Counted from the first letter of the stretch, positions 1 to 8,770 are shown. The stretch: 64,000 bases of DNA from Bacillota bacterium (GCA_023412855.1 JAEZRJ010000013.1:1-64000), one strand, 5' to 3'. Numbers and translations: made by a program. The notes: generated by a model from the letters alone, not told the origin.

Positions 1-126
1 TAACGCATGATGTTCTGCAATGCAAACTTTTTGCATTTAAATTCGCTTCGCGAAGCAGAAATCATCTCTTGCATCACGTTCTTACGTAGCTTAACAGCAA
101 GTGTTAAGCTACTGTGTGAACAGTAA
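1..126 (-). repeat. Dispersed element family A, copy 1 (cut by window start)
   Basis: This non-coding element is shared with 1661-1808, 29378-29509 and 46510-46658. Common blocks are the GCATGATGTT segment, a TTGCATTTAAATTCG segment next to a CTTCGCGAAGCAG hairpin, TCACGTTCTTACGTAGC, and the end GTGAACAGTAAC. It has the same orientation as the 46.5 kb copy and is opposite to the other two. The left terminal repeat lies outside the window. No protein is supported in it. Confidence 0.85.
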
Positions 127-420
127 CGAAAAATTTTCTTTGTCTCACCTCCGTAGCATAAAATCGCTTAAAAACATTTCCCTCCCCGCCTTTCCCCGCG
201 CAAGTTCTACGGCTGGGATATGGGGTGACGGCTGACCGGGAGGCGGTGGAGGTGTGAGGCGTAGACTTTGATATATAGATTTGTATAGGGATTAAGAACT
301 TGAGTGAAGGAGAGCAGATTCGGGAAGTGGAAAATGGCGGCATGGGTTGAGGTAATAAGGATGGAAATGATTTGGAAGTAATAGCGTAATGTTTTTTGCG
401 GCGAAGTTCTTAGTCGGTAC
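127..420. other. Intergenic stretch with no supported gene
   Basis: The reading frames here are short, low in quality and lack a convincing ribosome binding site or recognisable protein. A weak inverted pair (CTCACCTCCG near 146 and GGAGGTGTGAG near 249) is visible but imperfect. I see no promoter or RNA that I can defend. Confidence 0.5.
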
Positions 421-663
421 GTAGTGGGAGGCTCGGGGCGGTGGATTGGGTTTGGGGGCGTTTAGTAAGCGGCTTGCATTTTCTTAATGAAACCTTTCAC
501 AACCCAAGGTAAACACCGCATGGAAGCGGTGTTTAGGCAGCATCGTACATGGATGTACGTTGCTGCCGGCCCGTTCGGTTCCAACATCGAACGGTTTCAT
601 TTAGAAAATACAGCCGCGCGCGCAGCCTCCAAACCCAATCCACCGCCCCGAGCCTCTCGTCAC
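421..663 (+). repeat. Structured palindromic element family B, copy 1
   Basis: The element is a roughly 243-bp imperfect palindrome. The outer arms are perfectly complementary (GAGGCTCGGGGCGGTGGATT near 428 against AATCCACCGCCCCGAGCCTC near 637). Inside them is a second paired zone, ATTTTCTTAATGAAAC with GTTTCATTTAGAAAAT, then three internal hairpins: AACACCGC/GCGGTGTT, GGCAGC...GTACATGGATGTAC...GCTGCC, and CCGTTCG/CGAACGG. Related elements lie at 13275-13502 (inverted) and 14471-14713. The arms differ between copies but pair within each copy, so structure appears to be conserved. The reading frame over it (487-684) is a by-product. Confidence 0.85.
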
Positions 664-721
664 CTGACAAATAACACACAATAAAAAATATAGTAATATA
701 TTAAATGAAAGGAGAATTTCT

Positions 722-1678
722 ATGCGGAAAGAAATTTATTTAGCCGGAGGTTGCTTTTGGGGAACGGAGAAGTATCTGGAAAAGGTTAAGGGGATTTTAG
801 AGACAGAGGTCGGATATGCGAATGGGAATACGAAAAATCCCAGCTATGAAGAAGTGTGCCATAAGAATACAGGACATGCGGAGGCGGTCAGAGTGGTATA
901 TGAGAATACGGTAATCGGACTTCCATTTCTGCTGGAGCTTTATTATGATGTAATTAATCCGGTGAGTGTGAATCAGCAGGGAAATGATGTGGGCTCGCAA
1001 TATAGGACCGGGATTTATTTTACGGACGATGAGGATGAGGGCATTATTCGTGCATCGATTGACAGGCTTCAATTAAAGTATAAGGAAAGGATTGCAATCG
1101 AGGTGAAGCCGCTGGATAACTATTATAGGGCGGAGGAGTATCATCAGAAATATTTGGATAAGAATCCTGGTGGATATTGTCATATCGGGGCGGATAAGTT
1201 CGAGAAGGCGAAGAATGCGGTGGATACAGGCCGGAAATATATAAAAAAATCTGCGGAGGAATTGAAGGAAAGCTTGACAAATCTTCAGTTCGAAGTGACA
1301 CAGAATAGTGCCACGGAGCAGCCCTTTCATAACGAATATTTCGATGAGTTCCGGGAAGGAATCTATGTGGATATTACTACAGGAGAGCCTCTTTTTTTGT
1401 CGGATGACAAATTTGAATCGGGATGCGGATGGCCTGCTTTTTCTAAGCCTATCGATGCAGCGCTGATTTCAGACGCTGTCGATACGAGCTTTGGCAGGGT
1501 GAGGACCGAGGTGAGGAGCAGAACCGGGGATGCTCATTTGGGGCATGTATTTGAGGACGGGCCTATGGACAGGGGAGGTCTTAGGTACTGCATTAACAGC
1601 GCTTCTCTTAGATTTATACCGAAGGAAAGGATGGAGCAGGAGGGCTATGGGGAATATTTAGTACTGTTCACACAGTAG
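722..1678 (+). CDS. msrAB: Bifunctional peptide methionine sulfoxide reductase MsrA/MsrB
   Basis: This enzyme reduces both epimers of methionine sulfoxide in oxidised proteins, normally using thioredoxin. The N-terminal half is MsrA, with the catalytic motif GGCFWG (Cys11) and a downstream GGYCHI cysteine. The C-terminal half is MsrB, with SGCGWPAF and the RYCINSASLRF motif (catalytic Cys near 290). The 318-residue length fits the fused Firmicute form. An AGGAG site sits 7-8 bases before the ATG. The oddity is at the 3' end: the last five residues (VLFTQ) and the TAG stop are encoded by the terminal repeat of dispersed element A copy 2, so the element has become part of the gene. The gene appears monocistronic. 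The family assignment is very secure. Confidence 0.97.
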   Translation: MRKEIYLAGGCFWGTEKYLEKVKGILETEVGYANGNTKNPSYEEVCHKNTGHAEAVRVVYENTVIGLPFLLELYYDVINPVSVNQQGNDVGSQYRTGIYFTDDEDEGIIRASIDRLQLKYKERIAIEVKPLDNYYRAEEYHQKYLDKNPGGYCHIGADKFEKAKNAVDTGRKYIKKSAEELKESLTNLQFEVTQNSATEQPFHNEYFDEFREGIYVDITTGEPLFLSDDKFESGCGWPAFSKPIDAALISDAVDTSFGRVRTEVRSRTGDAHLGHVFEDGPMDRGGLRYCINSASLRFIPKERMEQEGYGEYLVLFTQ

Positions 1679-1808
1679 CTCAACACTTGCTGTTAGGCTA
1701 CGTAAGAACGTGATGCAAGAGATGATTTCTGCTTCGCGGAGCGAATTTAAATGCAAAAAGTTTGCATTGAAAACATCATGCGTTGCTGAGAACGGAGTGA
1801 ACAGTAAC
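1661..1808 (+). repeat. Dispersed element family A, copy 2, overlapping the msrAB stop
   Basis: The left end TACTGTTCACACAG and the right end GAGTGAACAGTAAC form imperfect terminal inverted repeats. The interior shares GCTACGTAAGAACGTGATGC, GATGATTTCTGCTTCGC and AATTTAAATGCA with the other copies. The element starts inside msrAB and provides its last codons. It may also provide a 3' hairpin for the transcript. It is inverted relative to copies 1 and 4. Confidence 0.85.
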
Positions 1809-1846
1809 GCATATTTGGGACTTCTGAAAAAGTAGGCAAACAATTG

Positions 1847-1875
1847 TTGACATGGGATACGAATAGTGATACATT
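1847..1875 (+). promoter_or_regulatory. Sigma-A-type promoter for the maltodextrin lipoprotein
   Basis: A perfect -35 TTGACA (1847-1852) is followed after 17 bases by TACATT (1870-1875) as the -10. It lies upstream of two LacI-type operators, so bound repressor would block initiation or escape. The positions are read directly; promoter activity is inferred. Confidence 0.6.
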
Positions 1876-1884
1876 ATTTATATA

Positions 1885-1952
1885 GTTTAACCGGTTAAGC
1901 AAACTGTGATTCGGCAGTTTGCTTAAAAAAACCTATTTGATTAACCGGTTAA
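1885..1952. promoter_or_regulatory. Twin LacI-type operators
   Basis: Two identical 12-bp palindromes TTAACCGGTTAA lie at 1887-1898 and 1941-1952. Both continue into AAGCAAA on the right. They are 54 bp apart, close to five helical turns, and a further TTTGCTTAA half-site lies between them (about 1918-1925). A central CG palindrome is typical of LacI-family sites, and a LacI regulator is encoded just downstream at 3216-4013. The pairing suggests repression by looping or cooperative binding. Confidence 0.7.
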
Positions 1953-1992
1953 GCAAATGAAAAAAAACTATAGTTAAGGGTGGAGGAAAAAA

Positions 1993-3171
1993 ATGAAGAG
2001 AAGAAAAGAAATAGGGAAATTGCTCGCAGTAGGATTTATAACAACAGGCTTGCTTCTTGCAGGCTGCGGTAACGCTCAGACGGAAGAGACGGGAAGTGTA
2101 GTGGAAGAAACACAGGACGGCGCGTCGGAGGAATCTGCTGCAGAAGAAACCGCGCATAAAGTGACCTTTTATGATTCGGATGGAACAACTGTTTTAAAGG
2201 AAGCGGAAGTTGCAGACGGTGCTTTGGCAGAGGAGTATACGCCTGAAAAAGAGGGCTATGTTTTTGTGGATTGGTTTGCAACGCCTCAGATGAGTCATAA
2301 GTTCAATTTTGAACAGCCGGTAACGGAAGATATGTCCGCTTTTGCCGGATTTGTTTCCTATCAAGAGGACGAGAGGGAATTTGCCATTGTGGGAAGCGGA
2401 ACGAGTTCGGCTTTGCTGGAATCCAATTGGGGGACGAGCATTACGGATGTGCATAAAATGACGAAGGAAGAGAGCGATTCGGAAAACATTTATACGATTA
2501 CATTGGATTTGAATGAAGGAGATGAATTTCAGTTCGCAATAGATACGGAATGGCATAATCAGAGAGGCTATGGCTATCTGGATACCATTTCTTTGGACGG
2601 CAAGGACTATTTCTATAATTCAGGAGGCTTGGGGGAAGCCAGCACAAAGCGTTCCAATATCAAATGTGCGGTAACAGGCAATTATACTTTTACCCTGGCC
2701 ACTTATCCGGCAGAGGATACTTATGATACAAGTGCCTCCAACTATTCTGAGGAAAATAAAGAGGGATTCAACGTGAATCCTTACGACAAGATTACATGGA
2801 CCTATAACGGAGAGGCAACATCGAATGCCGGGGATATGCAGGTAAATTACTACATAAAAGGAGCGGTCATAACGGGCTGGGAGGATGTTTACTCGGCAGA
2901 AACGGAGTTTACGCAGGATGGAGACATATATACGCTGAGCGTCGGCCTTACAGAAGGGGATGAGTTTATGTTCACATCGATGGTAACGGTTGGGGATATC
3001 GCTACTGTAGGCACGGAATACGTTCGTTTTACCAATATTGCTTCTGACGATGCGGATAGCCTTTCCTTTGTTTCGGAGGGCGGCGGCGCCAATCTGATTG
3101 CCGGACAGGACGGAACCTATACGTTTACCTATGATGCTTCATCAAAGGTGCTTGCAGTGTCCTGCAAATAA
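1993..3171 (+). CDS. Surface lipoprotein with InlB-type repeat and starch-binding-like modules
   Basis: The protein has a lipoprotein signal peptide with lipobox LAGC (Cys25), then an acidic spacer. Residues about 55-105 resemble a Listeria-Bacteroides (InlB B-type) repeat ending in GYVFVDWFATPQ. Two related beta-rich modules follow, each with a YTxxxxLxEGDEFxF core (IYTITLDLNEGDEFQFA and IYTLSVGLTEGDEFMFT), reminiscent of SusE/SusF-type starch-binding domains. No catalytic motif is seen. With twin LacI operators upstream and a GH13 enzyme and MalEFG importer downstream, it probably captures starch or maltodextrin at the membrane surface. The lipoprotein nature is firm, the glycan-binding role is inferred. 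The start follows GGAGG at about 1981-1985. Confidence 0.75.
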   Translation: MKRRKEIGKLLAVGFITTGLLLAGCGNAQTEETGSVVEETQDGASEESAAEETAHKVTFYDSDGTTVLKEAEVADGALAEEYTPEKEGYVFVDWFATPQMSHKFNFEQPVTEDMSAFAGFVSYQEDEREFAIVGSGTSSALLESNWGTSITDVHKMTKEESDSENIYTITLDLNEGDEFQFAIDTEWHNQRGYGYLDTISLDGKDYFYNSGGLGEASTKRSNIKCAVTGNYTFTLATYPAEDTYDTSASNYSEENKEGFNVNPYDKITWTYNGEATSNAGDMQVNYYIKGAVITGWEDVYSAETEFTQDGDIYTLSVGLTEGDEFMFTSMVTVGDIATVGTEYVRFTNIASDDADSLSFVSEGGGANLIAGQDGTYTFTYDASSKVLAVSCK

Positions 3172-3215
3172 AGAGTTTCTTTATATCCGGAAGACATTAA
3201 TCCGGAAAATATTAT

Positions 3216-4013
3216 CTATATAAGGATATTATGCTGCTTAAGCGGGGTTCTTAAAAGTGCATATTCGACACAGGTAATGAGAGCCTCCGCTTTTTCGGCG
3301 GACATGGAGGGAGCATAGTACAAGGACGGGTGATTTTTCAGCAGCTCTTGCAGCGTCTGCTCCATGACAAGGATATTTTCTCCGTCGCTATTGTCAAGCT
3401 CATGGAAGTCTTCCACATAACGCACCTTGGAAAATGTATTCTCAAGATACTGCTGCTTCTGAATATTAGGTGTCTTCAAAGAATAAAGGGTGTAAGGTTC
3501 ACCCCGGAAAAAAAGAGAAGCTTCACCGGCAATCCTTGCATAATCAGAATTTATCTGGAAAAATAATGGATCCTCAATAAAGCAGTCCACAGCTAATAAA
3601 GGACTGAAGTTGACATCACCGATTTGATGAAAATATTCGGCAGAAATATCATAACCGATAATCGCATCCGCATTGTCGAACTGTTCCGTATAGTTATCAC
3701 TCAGATATATGAGATCGTAGTTCTTTTCGTGAAGAAAGGACGACAGAAGGTGAATAAAACACATCTGTTCCGCTTTGTTTAGCACAGAAGAGTCGGGGGT
3801 AATATACAGGGCTATCATGCGATTGCGGTTTGTTGCAAGCGCCTGAGCGGACTGATTGGGCGTATAATCCAGAAGATTGATGACCTGCAGTACCTTTTTT
3901 CTTGTTTGTTCGCTGATACGCATGTCGGTGCGCCCATTTAATACATAAGATACGGTTGCAATGGATACATCGGCCTCCCGTGCAACATCTCTGATTGTGA
4001 TTTTATTTTTCAC
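3216..4013 (-). CDS. LacI-family transcriptional regulator, short effector domain
   Basis: The N terminus carries a clear LacI helix-turn-helix (ITIRDVAREADVSIATVSYV) and the hinge-region ALATNRNRMIALY motif. The effector domain is periplasmic-binding-protein-like. At 265 residues it is about 70 shorter than usual LacI proteins, ending soon after an ALITCVEYALL stretch, so the C-terminal subdomain is reduced. The gene sits convergent to the lipoprotein gene and divergent from the GH13 gene, a standard place for a maltodextrin repressor. The TTAACCGGTTAA operators at 1.9 kb are its likely targets. I saw no copy of that site in the intergenic gap at 4014-4139. Confidence 0.88.
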   Translation of the reverse strand: MKNKITIRDVAREADVSIATVSYVLNGRTDMRISEQTRKKVLQVINLLDYTPNQSAQALATNRNRMIALYITPDSSVLNKAEQMCFIHLLSSFLHEKNYDLIYLSDNYTEQFDNADAIIGYDISAEYFHQIGDVNFSPLLAVDCFIEDPLFFQINSDYARIAGEASLFFRGEPYTLYSLKTPNIQKQQYLENTFSKVRYVEDFHELDNSDGENILVMEQTLQELLKNHPSLYYAPSMSAEKAEALITCVEYALLRTPLKQHNILI

Positions 4014-4139
4014 TTAAGTTTCCCCCTTGTAGGATATTCCTTTTCCGGGAATGACCGGAATGGGTCTATTCAAAAGTTATATAGAATTTTTTAGTATTTG
4101 TCAATAAGCGCCGGTGAAAATTTAGAGAGGATAAAGTAT

Positions 4140-5870
4140 ATGAACGAATATGCAATGTTACATTTTCCCGATTCCAGATATTGTTTTCCTATAGGAGAAA
4201 AGGAATTGGTAATAAGGCTTAGAATGGCAAAGGAGGATGAGGAGACAAAGGTTTTTTTAATATATGCATGCAAATATGCTTTTCAGGAAAAACAGGAAAG
4301 TGCGGTCATGCATGTAGGGTATGGCGATAGAATTTATAATTATTATGAAATCAAATTACAACTTGAGGATGTGCGGCTGGCATATATTTTCAGGATTGAG
4401 CAAAACGGGAAAGTATATTATTTCAGCGAAGACGGTATCACCGATACCTATAACTTTAAAGAGGGATTTTATAATTTTTTCCAGATGCCGTACATTAATA
4501 AAAATGATTTGCTGCCTACGGTGGACTGGATGAATGATGCGGTATTTTACCAGATATTTGTAGACCGTTTTTTTATGGGGGATATAAAAAAGGATTGCTC
4601 CTATATCAATATGAAGTGGAATGATAAGCCCTTTGCCAAAGGCTTCGCAGGAGGAGATTTAAAGGGAATTATCCGGAAGCTCGATTATATAAAGGAACTT
4701 GGGATAACTGCTCTTTACCTGACACCGATCTTCTTGTCGGTATCCAATCATAAATATGATATTATTAATTACATGCAGATCGACCCTCAGTTTGGCACGG
4801 AGAAAGATTTAAAGGAGCTGGTAAGGCTGGCTCACCGGAAAGGGATCCGGGTAGTACTGGATGCAGTATTTAATCACTGCAGTATGGAGACGGAGCAGTT
4901 TCAGGATGTACTTACTAAGGGGAGAGAATCGGAATACTATGATTGGTTTCTGATTGACGGAGACTATCCGGATACGGAAAAAATAAATTATGAATGCTTT
5001 GCTTCCTGCAACTATATGCCCAAACTGAACACAGCAAATAAACGAGTGCAGGAGTTTCTTATACGGATTGCGGTGCATTGGATAAAGGAATATGAAATTG
5101 ACGGCTGGAGGTTGGATGTATCGGATGAAATTTCTCATGAATTCTGGAGAACCTTCCGCAAAGCAGTCAAGGAGACGAAGCCGGAGGCGGTCATTATCGG
5201 GGAGAACTGGCATGATGCGTATCCGTACCTTATGGGGGACCAGTATGACAGCATTATGAACTATGCGTTTACAAAGGCATGTCTGGATTATTTTGCAAGG
5301 GAAAATTTTGATGCCGAACAGATGGCTTGGAAATTGAACGCTAATTTGATGAGGAATTTAGAACAGGTGAACCGGATGATGTTGAATCTTCTGGATTCTC
5401 ACGATACCCACCGCTTTTTCACAGAGGTAGGGAAGAACAAGGATAAGTTGCTGGCAGCTCTTGCTCTTGAAATAATATTTATCGGAGCTGCATGTATTTA
5501 TTATGGCACGGAAATCTGCCTGGAGGGTGGTTACGATCCTGACTCCCGCCGCTGCTTCGACTGGGAAGAATGTTCATGGGATGCCGGGGTGATGGAAGCG
5601 GTGAAAGCACTGACAGGATTGCGAAAGCGGCCTGAGATTGCCCAAGGTGATATAAGAGTGACAGCGCAAGGGAAAATGCTTCTGGTAGAACGGAGCATTC
5701 CCGGGAAAAAATTAAGGTTGCTCATCAATATGACGGAGGAAGCTCAGACAGAGCATATGGAGGACGGAGGCTTTGCCAAACTTCTCTGCGGCAACCGTGC
5801 AAGGTTTGAGGCGCCGGCTGCGGCCACGGTGGAACAATGGGGATTCGCCGTTATCGGGATGGAAGATTAG
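4140..5870 (+). CDS. GH13 alpha-glucosidase (cyclomaltodextrinase/neopullulanase type)
   Basis: This is an intracellular alpha-amylase-family hydrolase that degrades imported maltodextrins or cyclodextrins; no signal peptide is present. An N-terminal CBM34-like beta domain precedes the barrel, which opens at VDWMNDAVFYQIFVDRFF. Catalytic residues are visible: nucleophile Asp326 (DGWRLDV), acid/base Glu355 (IIGENWHD) and Asp422 (LDSHDTHRF). The 576-residue length fits the GH13_20 subfamily. The ATG at 4140 follows GAGAGG and is preferred over an upstream TTG at 4098. The gene starts an operon with the binding protein and two permeases. Exact substrate preference cannot be read from sequence. 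Confidence 0.9.
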   Translation: MNEYAMLHFPDSRYCFPIGEKELVIRLRMAKEDEETKVFLIYACKYAFQEKQESAVMHVGYGDRIYNYYEIKLQLEDVRLAYIFRIEQNGKVYYFSEDGITDTYNFKEGFYNFFQMPYINKNDLLPTVDWMNDAVFYQIFVDRFFMGDIKKDCSYINMKWNDKPFAKGFAGGDLKGIIRKLDYIKELGITALYLTPIFLSVSNHKYDIINYMQIDPQFGTEKDLKELVRLAHRKGIRVVLDAVFNHCSMETEQFQDVLTKGRESEYYDWFLIDGDYPDTEKINYECFASCNYMPKLNTANKRVQEFLIRIAVHWIKEYEIDGWRLDVSDEISHEFWRTFRKAVKETKPEAVIIGENWHDAYPYLMGDQYDSIMNYAFTKACLDYFARENFDAEQMAWKLNANLMRNLEQVNRMMLNLLDSHDTHRFFTEVGKNKDKLLAALALEIIFIGAACIYYGTEICLEGGYDPDSRRCFDWEECSWDAGVMEAVKALTGLRKRPEIAQGDIRVTAQGKMLLVERSIPGKKLRLLINMTEEAQTEHMEDGGFAKLLCGNRARFEAPAAATVEQWGFAVIGMED

Positions 5871-5911
5871 CGGCAGAAACATGGAAGTATATGGAAAACG
5901 AGGAGGCAAGT

Positions 5912-7411
5912 ATGAAGAAGAGGAAGGCAATAATACTATCGCTCATGTTAACTGGGGTATTGGGGCTGACTGCAGGCTGCGGCAATGCGGATGCGGCCAA
6001 GGACGGGACGGCAGAAACCGGCGTTTCGGTAAAAGACAAGGAAACACCGAAAGCGGTCCAGAGCAGTGGTGCATTTACTGGAGAGCTGGAACATAACGTA
6101 ACAATCCGGGTATTGGAAAATGATACGGCAATTGCAAGAGGATATGCGAAGGAACTTTTGGATGCATTCAATGAGGCATATGCAGAGTACGGAATTACGG
6201 CGGTGGATGCCAACATGGATCAGTATTTGGATTTGGCAAATGACGGACCTTATGGCTATGGGCCGGATGTACTGTATCAGGCAAATGACATTATCATGCA
6301 ATATGCGCAGGGCAAGCATGTCTACCCGCTCCCGGTGCAGGAGATGGAATGCTATGAGCAGATACCGGAAGCCGCGTGGAAGGCGTACGGGACGGAGGTG
6401 GACGGAAACCTTTATTACTGCGGCGTGCCGGTGAATGTACAGGCCCCGATGCTTTATTACAGAAAGGATATGCTGCCTGCAAACTGGGAGACCGATTGGG
6501 ATAAGGACGGAAACGGTATTTGTGATATCACGGAGAATTGGAATGATTTATATGCCTTTTCCACAGCTAGGCATGAGGAAAATCCTCTTAATTATGGTTA
6601 TATGAAGGCCCTCTACGATGTATATTTTTCGGGCGGTTTTCTTTTTTCCTATGGGGGCTACATATTCGGGAATGATAATACTGATCCGGAAGATATTGGA
6701 TTCTCGGCTGCAGAAGCGGAAAAAGGAGCATGGGTACTGTCACAGTTGGCAGGTGCCATGAACGAGGAATGCATTGACAATACGATCAATACCACTTGTT
6801 ACGGTAAAATAGCGGATGGCACTTATTTTGCGACGTTATCCACGCCGGACGTTTATTCCACCTTTCTCGAAGAGCTGGTCAAGAGCTATAAAAACGAAGG
6901 AATGGATGAAGGAAAAGCAACTGAGCTTGCAAAAGAAAATATGGTAATGGCGCCCGTGCCGAAGCTTCCGGAGAGTGGAGATTTATCTGAAGAAAATCCG
7001 GTATGGATGGACTCAAAGTCGATGGGAGGCGTGAACGGATATGCGGTCAGCGCTTATACGAAGGCACCTAATGCCTGTCTTGCTTTTGTTGAATTTGCAT
7101 CCAGCTATGAAATGATGAAACTTCGAAATGAACTGCTCGGGGTGGCCCCGGCGAGAGCGGATGCTGCGGAGGAATCGGGCGCTGTATCCAAACGGCTTTT
7201 TGAGAATCTGGAAAAGGGAAATATCATTCTGATGCCTTCCATCAGAGAAGTAGCCCAGATATGGACGCCGGGCGAAACCTTTTTTACGGATATTGCGAAG
7301 GACGCGTTTCGAAAACCGGAGGAGAAGAAGTATCAGGATCTTCCGGCAATGAAGAAGGGGCTGGAGCAGGTGGATTCTCAGATCCACAATGCGATATTTA
7401 CCCTGAAATAA
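5912..7411 (+). CDS. Maltodextrin-type ABC transporter substrate-binding lipoprotein
   Basis: An extracytoplasmic solute-binding lipoprotein of the MalE-like class. The signal peptide ends in lipobox LTAGC (Cys23), followed by a low-complexity linker and then a family 1 binding-protein fold (HNVTIRVLENDTAIARGYAK, then a GPDVLYQANDIIMQYAQG segment). AGGAGG six bases before the ATG at 5912 fixes the start; the reading frame extends upstream into the GH13 gene without a better site. It is immediately followed by MalF-like and MalG-like permeases. The ATPase is absent from the locus, so a shared MsmX-type ATPase elsewhere is likely. Confidence 0.92.
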   Translation: MKKRKAIILSLMLTGVLGLTAGCGNADAAKDGTAETGVSVKDKETPKAVQSSGAFTGELEHNVTIRVLENDTAIARGYAKELLDAFNEAYAEYGITAVDANMDQYLDLANDGPYGYGPDVLYQANDIIMQYAQGKHVYPLPVQEMECYEQIPEAAWKAYGTEVDGNLYYCGVPVNVQAPMLYYRKDMLPANWETDWDKDGNGICDITENWNDLYAFSTARHEENPLNYGYMKALYDVYFSGGFLFSYGGYIFGNDNTDPEDIGFSAAEAEKGAWVLSQLAGAMNEECIDNTINTTCYGKIADGTYFATLSTPDVYSTFLEELVKSYKNEGMDEGKATELAKENMVMAPVPKLPESGDLSEENPVWMDSKSMGGVNGYAVSAYTKAPNACLAFVEFASSYEMMKLRNELLGVAPARADAAEESGAVSKRLFENLEKGNIILMPSIREVAQIWTPGETFFTDIAKDAFRKPEEKKYQDLPAMKKGLEQVDSQIHNAIFTLK

Positions 7412-7450
7412 GAAATGGTAACACTGAAAGAGGAAGGATATGGGAAGAAA

Positions 7451-8770
7451 ATGAAAGGGAAAATGGAGCAGGCAGCAGGCTTGTTAAGAGATAGCGGCCC
7501 AAATGTGAAGCTATCCATCGTTATTATGGGCGGAGGGCAGTTTAAATATGGGGCCAGAGGGAAAGGCATATTACTTTTCCTGATCGAGCTAAGCGTCCTC
7601 TACTATTTCATTACGAGAGGCTTTGCAGATATTGCCGGTTTTTTCACGCTGGGGACAAAAAAGGGAGATGCTTGGCTTGGAGTTACCGGAGATAATTCGG
7701 TGGTAATGCTTCTGATGGGAATTTTTGCATGGTTGGTGCTGGCGGCATTTTTATATCTCTATGCCATGAATATCGGCGATGCATATCGTATGCAGAAGCG
7801 ACTGGAGCAGGGAAGAAGAATCCTCACTCTTAGAGAAGAGGCAATGCAGCTTTGGGATAAAAAATTCTATGTGACAGTGCTGATACTGCCGGTGGCAGGT
7901 GTGTTCGTATTTAATATTCTGCCCATTATATTTATGATACTTATCGCATTTACCAATTACGGCGGGACGGTGGTTCCTCCGGAATTGGTAGATTGGGTAG
8001 GGGCTGCCAATTTTGTGAAACTCTTATCGCTGTCGCAGTTTGCGCCTACCTTTGTCAAAATCCTTGGCTGGAATCTGCTATGGGCTGTTGCAGCTACCGT
8101 GCTCAATTATTTTGCCGGTCTTGGGCTGGCGCTTTTGCTCGATAAGGACTGTGTGAAGGGCAAAGCGTTCTGGAGGATGTTCCCGGTATTGGCTTATGCG
8201 ATTCCCGGATTTATTACACTTCTGGCGTTCAAATTCATGTTTTCTTACGGCGGACCGATCAATCAGCTCATTACCGCAGGGGGAGGAGCTGCCATAGGCT
8301 TTCTCGACCTGGACGCAAAGTGGACGGCAAGGATGATAGGAATACTGGTAAACTGCTGGATCAGTACTCCTTCTATCATGTTGTTGGCTACAGGTATTCT
8401 TTCCAATAGGGACATCTCGCTGTACGAAGCGGCGAGAATCGATGGAGCGGGGAAGTGGAAGCAGTTTCTAAGGATTACCATGCCCTTTGTGCTGTTTTCT
8501 ACATTGCCGGTACTCATCGGACAGTTTGTAGGCAATTTTAATAACTTCGGCATCTTCTATTTTCTGAGGGGTGGGTTGTATATGGATGGATATTTCCTTG
8601 CCAGCGATACAGACCTCTTGATCAACTGGCTGTACAATCTTTCTATCAATAATAACTACTATTGCCTGGGGGCAGCCATCAGCTTGGTGATTTTTGTCAT
8701 TACCTCGATCATATCGTTAACGGTCTATATAAAATCGCCATCCTATAGGGAGGAGGATACATTCCGATGA
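7451..8770 (+). CDS. MalF-type ABC sugar permease
   Basis: This inner-membrane permease of the maltose/maltodextrin importer has an N-terminal block with two extra membrane segments (LLFLIELSVLYYFITRGF and a second near MLLMGIFAWLVLAAFLYLY), as in MalF. Transport core helices follow, with the EAA loop EAARIDGAGKWKQFLRITMP that docks on the ATPase. The start is placed at the ATG after GAGGAAGGA; an in-frame ATG at 7415 lacks a ribosome site. Its stop overlaps the malG start (ATGA), so translation is coupled. Confidence 0.92.
   Translation: MKGKMEQAAGLLRDSGPNVKLSIVIMGGGQFKYGARGKGILLFLIELSVLYYFITRGFADIAGFFTLGTKKGDAWLGVTGDNSVVMLLMGIFAWLVLAAFLYLYAMNIGDAYRMQKRLEQGRRILTLREEAMQLWDKKFYVTVLILPVAGVFVFNILPIIFMILIAFTNYGGTVVPPELVDWVGAANFVKLLSLSQFAPTFVKILGWNLLWAVAATVLNYFAGLGLALLLDKDCVKGKAFWRMFPVLAYAIPGFITLLAFKFMFSYGGPINQLITAGGGAAIGFLDLDAKWTARMIGILVNCWISTPSIMLLATGILSNRDISLYEAARIDGAGKWKQFLRITMPFVLFSTLPVLIGQFVGNFNNFGIFYFLRGGLYMDGYFLASDTDLLINWLYNLSINNNYYCLGAAISLVIFVITSIISLTVYIKSPSYREEDTFR

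Noticed and set aside
487..684. Reading frame encoding a 65-residue peptide over family B copy 1, with similar frames at 13258-13572 and 14443-14715
   Set aside because: These frames result from the palindromic elements. The peptides lie on different strands and frames relative to the element, have no ribosome sites, and the DNA changes preserve pairing rather than protein.
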